A stretch of 64,000 bases of DNA from Marinisporobacter balticus (GTDB taxonomy: Bacteria; Bacillota; Clostridia; Peptostreptococcales; Thermotaleaceae): positions 13,848-77,847 of the forward strand of contig NZ_SLWV01000016.1 of assembly GCF_004345705.1 (NCBI RefSeq), read 5' to 3'. This document shows positions 1 through 9,000 of the stretch, piece by piece. The position numbers and the translations under genes were made by a program. Within the stretch, counting starts at the first letter, position 1, and every line of letters begins with the position of its first letter. The notes under the pieces were generated by a model. It saw nothing but the letters and a program-made list of their open reading frames with translations. It was not told the origin of the DNA and did not search any database.

Positions 1-50
1 ATTAACTTAAAAATACTATCCTTCAATAACTCTTCTCTTTTTTCATCCAT
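1..50 (-). CDS. 5' end of an unidentified gene running off the window
   Basis: On the minus strand an AAGGAG ribosome binding site (59-64) is followed 8 nt later by ATG at 48-50 and an open frame of 16 codons, MDEKREELLKDSIFKL, that continues out of the window. The short helical, charged start would suit many small regulators, such as the first helix of a TetR-type protein, but nothing visible decides this. It lies downstream of feoC beyond a hairpin, so it is probably a separate transcript. Confidence 0.5.
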   Translation of the reverse strand, partial: MDEKREELLKDSIFKL

Positions 51-120
51 CTTAATTTCTCCTTACTTTATTTGTATAAAACTATCTTCTCTTTCATATG
101 CAACACTTCTTTTAATCATT

Positions 121-156
121 AAACGCCTTCTTAATCATCTTATTAAGAAGGCGTTT
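121..156. terminator. Intrinsic terminator hairpin at the 3' end of the feo operon
   Basis: A perfect 14-bp inverted repeat (121-134 with 143-156, core AACGCCTTCTTAA) around an 8-nt loop. Its right arm overlaps the feoC stop codon (143-145). The T-run is longer on the plus strand (TTTTT) than on the minus strand (TTT then ATGATT), so it may work in both directions or mainly insulate feoC from the next gene. Confidence 0.7.
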
Positions 157-418
157 TTATACTTTTTAAATACGCTTTCCCTTCTTTAGAAACCATCCAT
201 ACATGTAGCTCATTTTTTTTCATATCCTTTTTACTGCATCCCTTACAAATATTACAACCTGTATTATACCTTTGTAAATAGCCCATATTATAAAGCTGAC
301 CCACAGCTGTCTTAATAAGCATTTTATCTACATCTAATTTTCGCGCTAAATCTTCATAAGATAAAATTCTTCCTGTCTTTAATGCAACTAATATTTTATC
401 TAATAACAATCGAATCAC
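143..418 (-). CDS. feoC: FeoC-like winged-helix protein with a cysteine cluster
   Basis: A small protein of about 90 residues in the third position of a feoABC operon, starting 2 nt after the feoB stop. Residues 4-50 form a winged-helix domain (LLLDKILVALKTG, then a helix-turn-helix), and a CNICKGCSKK motif near residues 56-65 carries three cysteines. Cysteine-bearing FeoC proteins can hold an Fe-S cluster or bind metal and are thought to tune FeoB stability or feo expression; that role is family knowledge, not shown here. The start is uncertain. The GTG at 418 lies inside the likely ribosome binding site (GAGGTGATT), and a TTG at 409 gives better spacing and the family-like N-terminus MLLDKIL. 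Confidence 0.75.
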   Translation of the reverse strand: MIRLLLDKILVALKTGRILSYEDLARKLDVDKMLIKTAVGQLYNMGYLQRYNTGCNICKGCSKKDMKKNELHVWMVSKEGKAYLKSIKTPS

Positions 419-420
419 CT

Positions 421-2481
421 CTAAAAAATAATTGTTCCTATTCGATAAACAATGCCCCCTATAAAAAGTGCACTCACCATATAGTAACTTACAATTTTAA
501 TCGTCCATTTTAACGAATGTGTCTCAGCATTAACTGATACAATGGCTGCCATACATGGAATATTGAAATAATATGCAAACATAAAAGCAAGTGCAGAAGC
601 CTTTGAAATAGATTCTAACATGACGGTTGATAAAGCAGATTGATCAAATTCAACAGCTCCTGAAATCATAATCCCTGAAAAGCTTGATATTCCTGTTCCT
701 ACTCCAAATAGCATGGATAGCACTCCTAAAGCACCTTCCTTGCTCATTATAGAAACAATCAATGCAATAAATAGTCTCCAATCTAATCCTAAAAGAGCTG
801 CTACAGGCTCTACCGTTTTACCAATTGCATAAATTGGACTATTTTCAATATTTCCATCAGATGTATAGGACAAAGCCCATATTGTAACAGATACACCCAC
901 AATTACAACAAATGCTTTTTTCATAACATCTTTCATTTTACTCCAAACATGAAGAAAAATTCCTTTCCAGTTAGGTTTGTGATAAGGCGGAAGTTCCATA
1001 ATCAGTCCCGTCCCCTCTTCTTCTTTTATAAACTTTGTTCTGAAAATCCAAGAGGTAAAAATAACATGGAAAATAGAACATATAAGTAACGCTACAATAA
1101 CCCATATAGCATTTACACCAAAAAATAGACTTCCTACCAATCCTATCACTCCCCACATACTTGCACATGGCACAACCATACTAGTAGTAATTGTAAGAAG
1201 CCTTTGTTTCCATGAATCTATTACTCTAGATCCAGTGATCCCTGCCATATTACAACCAAAGCTCGTAACAAATGGCATAATAGACTTACCATGTAAACCA
1301 ATCTTGCTCATAGTTGCATCAAATACATAAGCAACTCTTGCCATATATCCTATATCTTCCATAAAGCCGAAAACAAACACAACACCTGCAATAAATATTC
1401 CCATAAGCAATGCCATAGAGACTGAAGGGATAACAGCTTCTGTTACTAATGAAGCAATCCAATAAGAACCTGTCTTATTTAATAAAATATTTCGCAAGTT
1501 TAAACAAATCAGTGGAAGTATACTCCCTATCCCTATCATAAATGGCATAGCAATTGCCATACTGGCAATAAATCCTGCTAACATCATTAGAATTGCAATA
1601 GGTTTTCCAAAAATTCTATGTGTTGATAGTTTATCAAATCCAATTCTTTTTAAAGCATATCCTTCTTTTTTTGTCAAAACCCCATCTAAAACACTTTCTA
1701 TCCATGCATATCTACAATTTGCTGCTTTTAAAGGTCCATCTATATTCCTTTTGATAATATGATGTATCACTTCCCATTGTTCTTTTGTAACATTTTCTTT
1801 AACAATCTCAACAATTTGTCTATCATTTTCAAGCAATCTTGCACTAATCCAATTACTACTACAATTTCCGATTCCTTCATCGGGTAGGATTTTTATAAGA
1901 TCATTTAGTTCTTCTTTAAAAACATCCTCATATATTTTAAACAAAACATCTGTATGAAGAATCTTTTGATTTTCTTCTATTGTTTTGATTTTTCCTAATA
2001 GATTTTCAACGCCTTCTCCTTTTGCAGCAACCATAGGCACAATGGGTATTCCTAATTTTTCTTGTAGCTTTTCAATGTTAATCAGTTTGCCTTGTTCTTT
2101 CGCAATATCTATCATATTTAATACTGCAATTACGGGAACATTCATCCCTACCATCTCTGAAAGCAAATACATACTTCTCTCTAGCTGTGACGTATCCACC
2201 ATTGTAATAATCATATCTACTTTATCAGAAATGATGAAGTCTCTAGCAATAAGCTCTTCTGCCGAATTAGCAGTCAAACTATATGTTCCAGGCAAATCTA
2301 CAAGACTGTATTTTTTATGATTAAAATGAAATATACCACTTTTTTGCTCAACAGTTTTTCCAGGCCAATTTCCTACATGCTGTCTTGCACCAGTAAGTCT
2401 ATTAAAAAGCGTTGATTTTCCTGTATTTGGCTGTCCTGCCAGCCCTATTTTTACAGGTCCTACTACAGCTACACTCTCCAT
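421..2481 (-). CDS. feoB: Ferrous iron transport protein B (variant FeoB)
   Basis: A 686-residue GTPase-permease for Fe(II) uptake at the cytoplasmic membrane. The N-terminal G domain shows G1 GQPNTGKS (16-23), G3 DLPG (62-65) and G4 NMID (122-125). A helical spacer follows to about residue 285, then roughly ten hydrophobic segments. The first gate motif reads SFGCNMAG where FeoB usually has GFGC-x-VPA, and the second reads VPCASMWG where a Cys-x-Ala-Arg-Leu-Pro pattern is usual. The invariant gate cysteines remain but prolines and the arginine are missing. This places it in a divergent FeoB branch, so metal specificity is inferred from operon context. Its ATG abuts the feoA stop and the GGAGGT site lies inside feoA, so the two are translationally coupled. 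Confidence 0.88.
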   Translation of the reverse strand: MESVAVVGPVKIGLAGQPNTGKSTLFNRLTGARQHVGNWPGKTVEQKSGIFHFNHKKYSLVDLPGTYSLTANSAEELIARDFIISDKVDMIITMVDTSQLERSMYLLSEMVGMNVPVIAVLNMIDIAKEQGKLINIEKLQEKLGIPIVPMVAAKGEGVENLLGKIKTIEENQKILHTDVLFKIYEDVFKEELNDLIKILPDEGIGNCSSNWISARLLENDRQIVEIVKENVTKEQWEVIHHIIKRNIDGPLKAANCRYAWIESVLDGVLTKKEGYALKRIGFDKLSTHRIFGKPIAILMMLAGFIASMAIAMPFMIGIGSILPLICLNLRNILLNKTGSYWIASLVTEAVIPSVSMALLMGIFIAGVVFVFGFMEDIGYMARVAYVFDATMSKIGLHGKSIMPFVTSFGCNMAGITGSRVIDSWKQRLLTITTSMVVPCASMWGVIGLVGSLFFGVNAIWVIVALLICSIFHVIFTSWIFRTKFIKEEEGTGLIMELPPYHKPNWKGIFLHVWSKMKDVMKKAFVVIVGVSVTIWALSYTSDGNIENSPIYAIGKTVEPVAALLGLDWRLFIALIVSIMSKEGALGVLSMLFGVGTGISSFSGIMISGAVEFDQSALSTVMLESISKASALAFMFAYYFNIPCMAAIVSVNAETHSLKWTIKIVSYYMVSALFIGGIVYRIGTIIF

Positions 2482-2709
2482 TTATAATACCTCCTTTACA
2501 ATTATTTTTTTAGCTTCTTCTTTACTTACAGCAATCATCGTGTCTCTAGCAAACAATAAAACTGGAGACTTTTTATCATTTTGAACAACTTCTATCATTG
2601 TTCCATTTGTCAACCCCATAGCTGTTATTTTACTTATAAACTTATTTGACCCTTCCAATTCTACGATTTGACATATGGTATTTTCCTTTTGTAAATTTAA
2701 ACGAATCAC
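2482..2709 (-). CDS. feoA: Ferrous iron transport protein A
   Basis: A 75-residue SH3-like cytosolic protein that supports FeoB. The pattern ISKITAMGLTNGTMIEVV, followed by a beta-rich end with ARDTMIAVSKEEA, is the FeoA family core. It starts at GTG (2707-2709), 5 nt after a GAGGTG site. First of the three feo genes, directly followed by feoB with no gap. It lies 45 bp downstream of the exporter remnant, so the Fur box at 3379-3393 is the likely source of iron control for the whole operon. Confidence 0.88.
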   Translation of the reverse strand: MIRLNLQKENTICQIVELEGSNKFISKITAMGLTNGTMIEVVQNDKKSPVLLFARDTMIAVSKEEAKKIIVKEVL

Positions 2710-2754
2710 CTGATCACCTCATATTTAATTAAATTAATTTTTTAAAATGTACCT

Positions 2755-3328
2755 TTAATCAATTTTCATATTTAAATAATAATCATTTTCTATATCTGAA
2801 TAGGAAGTTACTTCATCAAGTATGACAATAGAACTATCCTTCAATATGGCTCTTGCAATAGATATTCTTTGCTCTTCTCCTCCACTAAGTTTGATACCAT
2901 CTTCTCCAAGTAATGTATTATATCCCTCCGGTAGACTCATTATAAAATCATGGATTTATGGATTCAATAATTTCTTTCATGCTTTTATCTGAACCCATTC
3001 TAATATTTTCTGCTATACTATCATGTAACATAAAAACATTTTGAAATACAAAGGATACTTTATCCATCAATTGACCGAGTGTCGTTTTTCCTAATCCTGA
3101 AGGGCCTACAAGTGCAACTATATTTTTAGATTCTACCGTTAAGGGTAGATTTTTTATTACTTCTTTTTTATCATATTTAAATGTTATATGATGAAATGCT
3201 ATTTCCCCTTCAATGTCTCCATCTAACCTTTTATTTCCTTCTCCTTGCTCTTCTTGTTCGATAATCTCTCTGACTTTTCCAGCTTCTTCTAGCAATAATG
3301 AAAAGTTTGATCCAAATTCTAATATAAC
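2755..3328 (-). pseudogene. Remnant of an ABC exporter (permease/ATPase fusion, YbtPQ/IrtAB-like)
   Basis: Only the ATPase half survives, in two frames. The upper part (3328-2948) keeps the linker, A-loop region FKYDKKEVIKNL, Walker A GPSGLGKTT and Q-loop VSFVFQN. About 30 residues normally between Walker A and the Q-loop are missing. A frameshift near 2945 separates it from the lower part, which reads HDFIMSLPEGYNTLLGEDG, the signature LSGGEEQR and Walker B IVILDE, then stops early after the D-loop. The whole transmembrane domain is absent; the open frame begins at the membrane-linker region right after the promoter. The D-loop context (SYSDIEND, compare AYADPENE) resembles siderophore-type exporters of the YbtP/IrtB group. 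It cannot make a working transporter. Confidence 0.8.
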
Positions 3329-3378
3329 TTTCCCCTTTCCTTATTGTTATGTTTATTTATTCTCTACAACTATTATAT

Positions 3379-3393
3379 TGATAATGATTATCA
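3379..3393. promoter_or_regulatory. Fur box (perfect 7-1-7 palindrome)
   Basis: TGATAATGATTATCA is an exact TGATAAT-N-ATTATCA inverted repeat, the Fur consensus for Gram-positive bacteria. On the minus strand it is followed at once by CAATATAATAG, a good -10 element (TATAAT at 3373-3378), so Fur would cover the promoter. The -35 is weak. The promoter faces the exporter remnant and feoABC. Repression by iron-loaded Fur is the expected behaviour. Confidence 0.9.
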
Positions 3394-3413
3394 TTTTCTA
3401 CTCCAAAGCAAAT

Positions 3414-3466
3414 AAAAAATGCTCCGAAAAATAAAAAATCAAATTTGATTTTTATTTGGAACATTT
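3414..3466 (-). terminator. Terminator of the AraC regulator gene
   Basis: A long, slightly imperfect inverted repeat: AAAATGCTCC...AAAAATC on the left and GATTTTTATTTGGAACATTTT on the right, around AAATTT. On the minus strand the stem runs into ATTTTTTATTTG. It sits 45 bp past the araC stop and just upstream of the Fur-controlled promoter. Confidence 0.75.
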
Positions 3467-3510
3467 TATCCTTCTATTATTAGATTTTTTAAAAAATATA
3501 TCTAACCTAA

Positions 3511-4488
3511 TCATTTTGATTTCCTATATTTTAGTGGTGTTATATCATTATATCTTTTGAATAAATTTGAAAATTTACTAGGATTTTCATAGCCTATTTC
3601 ATTTGTAATCTCTAATATGGACATATCTGTATTTTTCAGTAAATATTTTGCTTTTTCGATCTTTACCTTTTTTATATATGCATACACAGTATCCCCTGTA
3701 ATATCTTTAAATCCTTTTTGTAATTTATATACACTTGTATTTAATTTAACTGCCAATTCTTTCACAGAAGGTGTATTTTCAATGTTTTCATCAATAATTT
3801 CTTTCGCTTTCGTGATTCTTTGTACTTCTTTATTTTTAATATGTTTAAAATTTCCCTTTGCTTTTTCTTCAAGAAAAGTAGCTAAAAACTCAATTGTTTT
3901 TAATTTTAGCTTCATATAGCCTATCATATTATCACTAGAAATTGCATCTATCTGTTGTGCTATTTTTCTTAAATCATAACTAGCTTTTTCAATTATCAAT
4001 ATATTTTCATTAAATATACTTTTTATATTTTTTTGCCAATCGGTTATGAGTTGATCTTCCCGAATTGAATTTATAGCATTTTTAATGATATTAAAATTCA
4101 TATGAATAGATATAGCTTTACAATTTATATATTTAAATTTAAAATAATCTAACTTATTCAATGTTTTATAAATGAAAAGATCTCCTTCTTTAAATCTATA
4201 TTCTTTATAGTCTGGTAAGGATAAAATTTTTGTATCTCCACTATAACAATATCCTACTTCTAAAATATCATCATCTGATGCTCTATTATCAAAATCCATC
4301 TCCATTTTTAAGATATTAAATCCCGATATTTCTAATCCATCTTCTATTTTTATTCTAAAAAAATTTCCTTCCCCTAATTGATCTTTGATAACATATTTTT
4401 TTCCCAGCAATTCATCTAATGTTTTATAGCAGTATTTATCTTCAATATATTTGTAATAGTCATCCATTATATTTTTTTTGATTTTCAT
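3511..4488 (-). CDS. AraC-family transcriptional regulator (YbtA/PchR-like context)
   Basis: A 325-residue DNA-binding regulator. Residues about 1-215 form an effector or dimerisation region with no signature I recognise. Residues 225-325 hold the AraC double helix-turn-helix: the first around SVKELAVKLNTSVYKLQKGF, the second around ILEITNEIGYENPSKFSNLF, ending in the typical P-x-x-YR. AraC proteins of this layout beside siderophore exporters (YbtA, PchR) activate iron-uptake genes. The neighbouring exporter remnant and Fur box make such a role likely here, now perhaps without its original target. It starts at ATG 4488 after a GGGGGTG site and has its own terminator. Confidence 0.8.
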   Translation of the reverse strand: MKIKKNIMDDYYKYIEDKYCYKTLDELLGKKYVIKDQLGEGNFFRIKIEDGLEISGFNILKMEMDFDNRASDDDILEVGYCYSGDTKILSLPDYKEYRFKEGDLFIYKTLNKLDYFKFKYINCKAISIHMNFNIIKNAINSIREDQLITDWQKNIKSIFNENILIIEKASYDLRKIAQQIDAISSDNMIGYMKLKLKTIEFLATFLEEKAKGNFKHIKNKEVQRITKAKEIIDENIENTPSVKELAVKLNTSVYKLQKGFKDITGDTVYAYIKKVKIEKAKYLLKNTDMSILEITNEIGYENPSKFSNLFKRYNDITPLKYRKSK

Positions 4489-4765
4489 TTTAATCTAACA
4501 CCCCCTTTTTAAAATCTATTTACTCTTCATTACTCATTATTTTTTTTATAATGATCTTGTCTACGCTATCTTTAATGAACTATAGCATTAACTTAATTGG
4601 CTCCAAAACGCATCGTCTCCTCTCTTTAAATCCACTTAATATGTTTATTCGATAAAATACAATATTTACATTTTAGCAATTATCATATATTTTTAAATAT
4701 ATAATATGTGGGCTTTTCGGAACATTCCATGTTTTTTTATGCGTCTTTTGTCATTACTACCTGTT

Positions 4766-5890
4766 TTATAGCTTACATACTTCGTCAGCTTTTATTGATT
4801 CTATTTCTTTTAATATTTTCATAAAAGCTGTAGGAAAAACATATTTTTCTATCTCATCGTGTAAAATCCATTTTATTTCTGGATCATCTATAGGACTTTC
4901 TTCAATAAGTTTAAAGAAATAAATTTTCATCTTCCATTTTAAATGGGTAAATATATGTTTCTTTTCAAACTGAAATTTCCCTTCTGTTACCTTCATACCA
5001 TAGTTTTCTTCTAATTCTAATCGTATGCTTTTTCCATTTTCAAAATTCAATTCCCGTTCTGTAGCAGGTACGGCCCAAAGATTGGCAAGAAGGCCTTGTG
5101 TAGATCTTTTCATAATCAGTAATTTCTTCTTTTTATATACAATCGCCATTTCCACTTCAACTGTTTTTACTTTTGGTTTTTTCTTTTTTATAGGTAACGT
5201 TTCCTGTACCCCTAAGCTTTTTGCACTACATTCTAAAAAAAGAGGACAAGCAATACATTTTGGTGAAGTAGGTGTACAAATCAATGCACCTAATTCCATA
5301 AGTCCTTGGTTAAAAAAAGAAGGATTTTGGGGAGATACTACATGTCCTCCAATCTTCTCCATCTCTTTTCGTGTTTTACTTTCCGCTATATCTTCTTTTA
5401 TATAGAATAACCTTGAAAAAACCCGCATTACATTTCCATCTACTGCAGCTGCCCTCTTTCCATAAGCAATACTTAAAATAGCCCCTGCCGTATAAGGGCC
5501 AATCCCTGGTATTTTTTTTATCTCTTCTAAAGTATCTGGCATATTTCCATTAAAATCTTCTACAATTACCTTTGCTCCTCTATGAAGATTTTTAGCTCTG
5601 GAATAATATCCTAATCCTTCCCACATCTTTAGTACTTCTTCTTCATGTGCATATGCCAAACTTTCAATATTGGGGAATTTATTGATAAAATTCAAGAAAT
5701 ACGGAATCACTGTATCTACTCTTGTCTGTTGTAACATGACCTCTGAAATCCATATATAGTAAGGATTATTTGTTTCTCTCCAAGGCAACTTCCTATGATT
5801 TTTTTCATACCACAAATTTAAATGTTTTTGTATATTTTCTATTTTTATTTTATTTATATTTTTCCAAGCCCCTAGTGTATAGCAAGTCAT
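4766..5890 (-). CDS. mutY: A/G-specific adenine DNA glycosylase
   Basis: Removes adenine mispaired with 8-oxoguanine in base excision repair. With the start at 5890 the protein has 374 residues. The HhH-GPD domain shows the catalytic Glu50 in SEVMLQQTRV, the hairpin IPGIGPYTAGA (127-137) and catalytic Asp151 in AAAVDGN. The 4Fe-4S loop is Cys205-x6-Cys212-x2-Cys215-x5-Cys221. The C-terminal third is the MutT-like domain that reads 8-oxoG (HIFTHLKWKM). The frame stays open to 5995, but that extension runs into the glucan synthase terminator. ATG 5890 has a GGGG site 9 nt upstream, so I chose it. Full length for the family. Confidence 0.92.
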   Translation of the reverse strand: MTCYTLGAWKNINKIKIENIQKHLNLWYEKNHRKLPWRETNNPYYIWISEVMLQQTRVDTVIPYFLNFINKFPNIESLAYAHEEEVLKMWEGLGYYSRAKNLHRGAKVIVEDFNGNMPDTLEEIKKIPGIGPYTAGAILSIAYGKRAAAVDGNVMRVFSRLFYIKEDIAESKTRKEMEKIGGHVVSPQNPSFFNQGLMELGALICTPTSPKCIACPLFLECSAKSLGVQETLPIKKKKPKVKTVEVEMAIVYKKKKLLIMKRSTQGLLANLWAVPATERELNFENGKSIRLELEENYGMKVTEGKFQFEKKHIFTHLKWKMKIYFFKLIEESPIDDPEIKWILHDEIEKYVFPTAFMKILKEIESIKADEVCKL

Positions 5891-5982
5891 AATAATTGTC
5901 CCCTTCGCATAATTTTTACTTATTATATCATGTAAAAAGGATTTTAAAATTTCCAAGTATGAGATTTTATAAAATTCAGTAG

Positions 5983-6019
5983 AAAAAAAGTACAATACGC
6001 CTAAAAATGTATTGTACTT
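5983..6019 (-). terminator. Terminator of the glucan synthase operon
   Basis: Perfect 11-bp stem (5988-5998 with 6009-6019, AAGTACAATAC) and 10-nt loop. On the minus strand it is followed by seven T. Its first arm contains the stop codon of the 2,852-residue gene (6018-6020). Confidence 0.9.
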
Positions 6020-9000
6020 ATCCTAAAACCACTTCCACTTCATGATCTTTCTGATCATTGATCAAAGAAATATACTTTTCTTCTTTTCGTTGCCCATCTA
6101 TGATCACATAATCTACATTTCTATTTACGCTATTCGGATTTTTAATAAGAATATAATAATAAGTATCTTTATGTCTATACTTGATTCTATACTCCATCCA
6201 TTCTTTTGGTATACACGGCTTTATAATCAATTTATTATCTTTTTTCTTCAACCCTAAAATATGTTCTAATCCTACTTTATACATCCAACCAGCAGCTCCT
6301 GTATACCAAGTCCATCCCCCTCTTCCTGTATGAGGGTTTACTGCATATACATCTGCTGCCATTACATAAGGTTCTACTTTATAGGTAGCACACTCTATAG
6401 ATGTTCTTGTATGATTGATTGGATTAATCATGTTATAAAGCTCCCATGCGCGATCTCCTTCACCCATCATTGCAAAAGCATTGATTACCCACGTTGCTGC
6501 ATGGGTATACTGTCCACCATTTTCTCTTACCCCTGGTACATAACCTTTTATGTATCCTGGGTGTAAATCACTTTGGTCAAAGGGTGGTGTAAATAAAAGA
6601 ATCATCCCTTCTTCTTTTTTAATCAGATACCGCTGTACCGAAGCCATCGCTATATTTTTTCTGTCATTTCTTCCTGCACCCGATATAACGGCCCAAGATT
6701 GTGCAAGAGAATCAATCATGCATTCTGTATTCTCAATCGATCCTAAAGGCTTTCCATCATCAAAGTAAGCCCTTCTATACCACTCACCATCCCAAGCATT
6801 TTCTTCTATTGCATCTGCAATTTCTTTTGCAACATTTATGTATCTTTTGCCACGTTCAAACTCTTTCATTTTATTACAAACAATTGAAAACTTATTCAAT
6901 ATATCATACAAAAACCATCCCAGCCAAATACTTTCTCCTTTTCCTTTATTTCCAACTGTATTCATCCCATCGTTCCAATCTCCAGAGCCCATAAGCGGAA
7001 TACCATGTTCACCAAACTTCAGACCTCTTTCTATGGCCCTTATACAATGTTCATATACAGAAGCCCTTTCTTCTGAAACCTTAGGTATGCCATATCTTTC
7101 ATCTTCTTCCTCCCCTAAGGGTTCATCTTCTAGAAAATAAACTTCTTCCGTCAATATGGAGTCATCTCCTGTATAGTTTATATACTCTGCTGTCACCAGA
7201 GGTAACCATAATAAGTCATCAGAAAACCTGGTCCGTATTCCCTTATCTCCAGCCCCTGCATGCCACCAGTGCTGTACATCGCCTTCAACAAATTGATGGG
7301 CGCAGTGAAGTATAATCTGTTTTCTTGTAGCTTCTGGCATTACAGATATCGCATTCATTGCATCCTGAAGCTGATCTCTAAAACCATAGGCCCCTCCTGA
7401 CTGATAAAATGCCGACCTTGCCCAAAGTCTACAAGATATGTTCTGATACATTAGCCAATAATTTAGTAGTAAATCCATTGACAAATCTGGTGTTTTTACT
7501 TGAACCGTTCCTAAAATATATTTCCAGTAATCTTTTACTCCTTCCAACGCATTTTTACATGTATTCATATTTTTATATTTTTTTACAATAGGGTCGATTC
7601 CATCCACTTCTTTTTCATGTCCAAATATAAACACAAATTCTTTTTCTTCATGAGGTTCTAGTTCAATAAAATTTTGTACTACAGCACAAGGATCATATCC
7701 GCCACCCACACGATTCGAAAAACCTTCTCTCATGAAAGATTCTGGTGTGCTTAAATCCCCCTTTTCTCCTATAAACTCTTTTCGATCGCCGGTGTAGCTT
7801 ACAATCTTCTGTGATGAAGTGATATACACTATCCTATCTGGAAAATCAGAACTATATCCATTTTTAATAAAAAATGTTCCTTTCTTTTCATCCATTTCAC
7901 TCGTGATATATGGCTGTGTAATTTGATCACTAACGCCTAGTACAGGTCTAATAAAATAAGTAGCAGATAGCTTTCTTTTTACATTTGAATGATTCTTCAA
8001 CTGAATCAAGTTAATTTTTATGGATTCATCCTTTGGCACAAACATCGTAAGGTTTTGTGCTATGCCATGACTCTCATGCATAAAAGTAGTATACCCAATC
8101 CCATGATGAATCGTATAGCTTTCTTTTTCTCGTATAGGTAGTGGCGTAATCGACCAATATGCACCACAATCTTCATCTCTTAAATAGATGATTTCTCCTT
8201 GTAAATCTGTTACAGGATCGTTCGACCATGGTGTTAGTTTATTTTCTCGACTATTTTCAGCCCATGTAAATCCTGATCCATTTTCTGTTACTAAAAATCC
8301 AAACTTGTCATTGGCAATTACATTTGTCCATGGTGCAGGTGTATTGGCTTCATCCTTCAATCTTATAATATACGCCATGCCATCTTTACTAAAACCACCA
8401 TACCCATTAAAATAATCTACATCAATCGGTTCATCCTTGCTCGCATAGCTTATATTATCGCCTTTAAATTGCTTTTTCTCTGGTAATTTTACTTTTTCTT
8501 TTATTTTTATCTGTGTTCTTAGCGAACCTTCTTCTCCCTTTAACACAATTTTTGCTGCTGTATAAAGAAGCGTGCGATCTGCTTCAGACATAACATGTGC
8601 ATTTCTTATATACACACCGCCTAATTGATTCATCCTATCATGACCATATTTTGCAAATACGATATCGTTTAATTGTTCTTGTAATGGCTGTAAATAACTA
8701 CTTTCATCTTCATTCAATATTACTAAATCTACTACTAAACCTTTCATTTTCCAGTATTCATGCGCTTTAAGTACCTCACGAACAATTTCTATATCCTCTA
8801 TACGCTTAATACTGATTAAAACAATCGGAAGATCTCCTGATATGCCATAAGCCCAAAGTCCTGATTGTCCTTTTCTATTTTCTTTGAGTAGTGCTTCATT
8901 TCTTCTTCTATTTGGACTTAAGAAAATAATATGCCCAATCATATCCTGATAAACTTCAATTTCATCCGATTTTAAGTTAAGATAAGAGGCTTCCACAACA

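Noticed and set aside
4685..4702. ATATATTT-TT-AAATATAT palindrome between mutY and the AraC gene
   Set aside because: Pure AT palindromes are expected by chance in such AT-rich DNA; no U-run or promoter geometry ties it to a function.
5891..5995. N-terminal extension of mutY
   Set aside because: It overlaps the glucan synthase terminator and adds 35 residues unlike any MutY start; the ATG at 5890 has a ribosome binding site.
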